Assembly: GCA_020026175.1 (NCBI GenBank)
Contig: JAHHQV010000004.1
Span: 1 to 64,000, forward strand
From: Phocaeicola sp.
Lineage (GTDB): Bacteria; Bacteroidota; Bacteroidia; Bacteroidales; Bacteroidaceae
Length of the DNA stretch: 64,000 nucleotides
Direction: 5' to 3'
Shown: piece after piece, positions 63,460 through 64,000 of the stretch
How positions within the stretch are numbered: the stretch's first letter is position 1
Layout of the letters: each line of letters begins with the position of its first letter
The notes under the pieces: generated by a model
The model's input: the letters and a program-made list of their open reading frames with translations, nothing else
Database searches by the model: none
Told to the model about the DNA's origin: nothing
Made by a program: the position numbers and the translations under genes

Positions 63460-64000
63460 CTACTTCAATATGAATTTCATTGTTTTTACTGGGCGTAGAT
63501 AATATTTCGTTTTTTTACCAGCTTTTATAATTCTTAGTTTTCCATAAAGATTGAATGTCTTGCTGGCATCGGCGCACAGATACCTTTCATTGTTCTCATG
63601 ATAAAAGATATCAAAATTGTTATTGTATAAGATTGTATTTATCTCGGAAAATCCATCTTTGAAATCTTGGAAAAACTCTCGTGCTTCTTCTTCGGTGAAC
63701 ATTCTCCAATCTGTTATTCCATCAATGGAATATCCTTCCAGGGTAGGAATGGCATCTACGGCAAGAACATCCGGCCATTGATTGGTAGATATAACCGTGA
63801 CAATGGCTTCTTTGGGTGATATTGTTTCTGATTTCCACACAAACATCGGTCCGAAAATATCAAAAGCCGAAGGCATTTCATCAACGAAAAATGTTTCCAT
63901 ATTATCACCATCACCACCATCCTCTCCGCCACCTTCGCTACTATCTCCACCGCTGCTGTCTTCTCCATCTTCGTTACCATCACCGCCCTCAGGATTTTCA
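63460..64000 (-). CDS. C-terminal part of a protein with an acidic Gly-rich linker (runs off the right edge)
   Basis: The frame is open from 63460 to the window edge. From the edge it reads a low-complexity linker (ENPEGGDGNEDGEDSSGG, then DSSEGGGEDGGDGDN) and then a globular tail of 146 residues with FDIFGPMFVWKSETISPKEA, SIDGITDWRMFTEEEAREFF and a basic end (KAGKKTKYYLRPVKTMKF). GITDWRMFTEEEA recalls the GxTDWRLPT motif of DUF1566-type surface domains, but the match is loose. An ATG at 63900 is internal and probably not the start. Surface or secreted placement is a guess from the linker. Confidence 0.6.
   Translation of the reverse strand, partial: ENPEGGDGNEDGEDSSGGDSSEGGGEDGGDGDNMETFFVDEMPSAFDIFGPMFVWKSETISPKEAIVTVISTNQWPDVLAVDAIPTLEGYSIDGITDWRMFTEEEAREFFQDFKDGFSEINTILYNNNFDIFYHENNERYLCADASKTFNLYGKLRIIKAGKKTKYYLRPVKTMKFILK

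Overview
The window is AT-rich chromosomal DNA from a member of the Bacteroidales, most likely a gut Bacteroidaceae-type organism (Bacteroides, Phocaeicola or Prevotella relative). Signs of this are a SusC/SusD pair, many lipoproteins with LSSC/LMAC-type lipoboxes, Bacteroidetes-type promoters (TTG/TTTG, about 19 bp, TAnnTTTG), an NVEALA peptide next to a BF3164-type lipoprotein, a DUF4290 gene, and a MurA with Asp in place of the catalytic Cys. No species can be named from the sequence alone. No rRNA, tRNA or CRISPR array was seen.

Layout. 1-232: an insertion-sequence remnant. 910-8915: a small polysaccharide-utilisation locus (SusC, SusD, SusE-position lipoprotein, clan GH-D glycosidase). 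9224-16145: an envelope operon on the + strand (DUF6242 lipoprotein, uppS, bamA, two OmpH/Skp chaperones, then murI after a terminator). 20300-16152: a - strand operon (aroQ, pyk, O-methyltransferase, rbfA, LolC/E-like permease). 20362-26961: xerD, a TPR/OmpA-like lipoprotein, a thioredoxin-fold lipoprotein without active-site cysteines, comM and a CDF metal transporter. 27144-33018: two secreted glycosidases (GH2 beta-galactosidase, GH20 beta-hexosaminidase). 33112-37854: an eroded region with remnants of three IS types (IS605, DDE_Tnp_4, IS5/DUF772) around an NVEALA/BF3164/DUF1573 cluster that is partly pseudogenised. 37969-44872: GNAT-nitrilase fusion, Ser-type sulfatase, iron alcohol dehydrogenase, copper P-type ATPase. 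45560-51163: a - strand module of an 11-heme cytochrome c, a CcsB-CcsA fusion and a HdrB-like CCG Fe-S protein. 53597-51396: yicC, gmk, a 60-aa membrane protein and nadD. 53703-60531: a long + strand housekeeping run (tsaB, DUF4290, murA, rimM, degenerate LytM, dxr, rseP). 60909-63335: an S9 dipeptidyl peptidase. The right edge cuts a - strand gene with an acidic Gly-rich linker.

Most notable: the susC gene has a run of 13 G inside its signal-peptide codons. With 13 G the natural ATG at 1060 is out of frame with the receptor; with 12 G it reads straight through a good signal peptide. This points to slipped-strand phase variation of a glycan receptor, at a locus with no regulator gene nearby. 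Second is the cytochrome module, preceded by two exact 18-bp direct repeats spaced 21 bp apart at activator-like positions. Third is the eroded NVEALA cluster, and fourth a set of three 22-bp-periodic palindromes after the cytochrome module.
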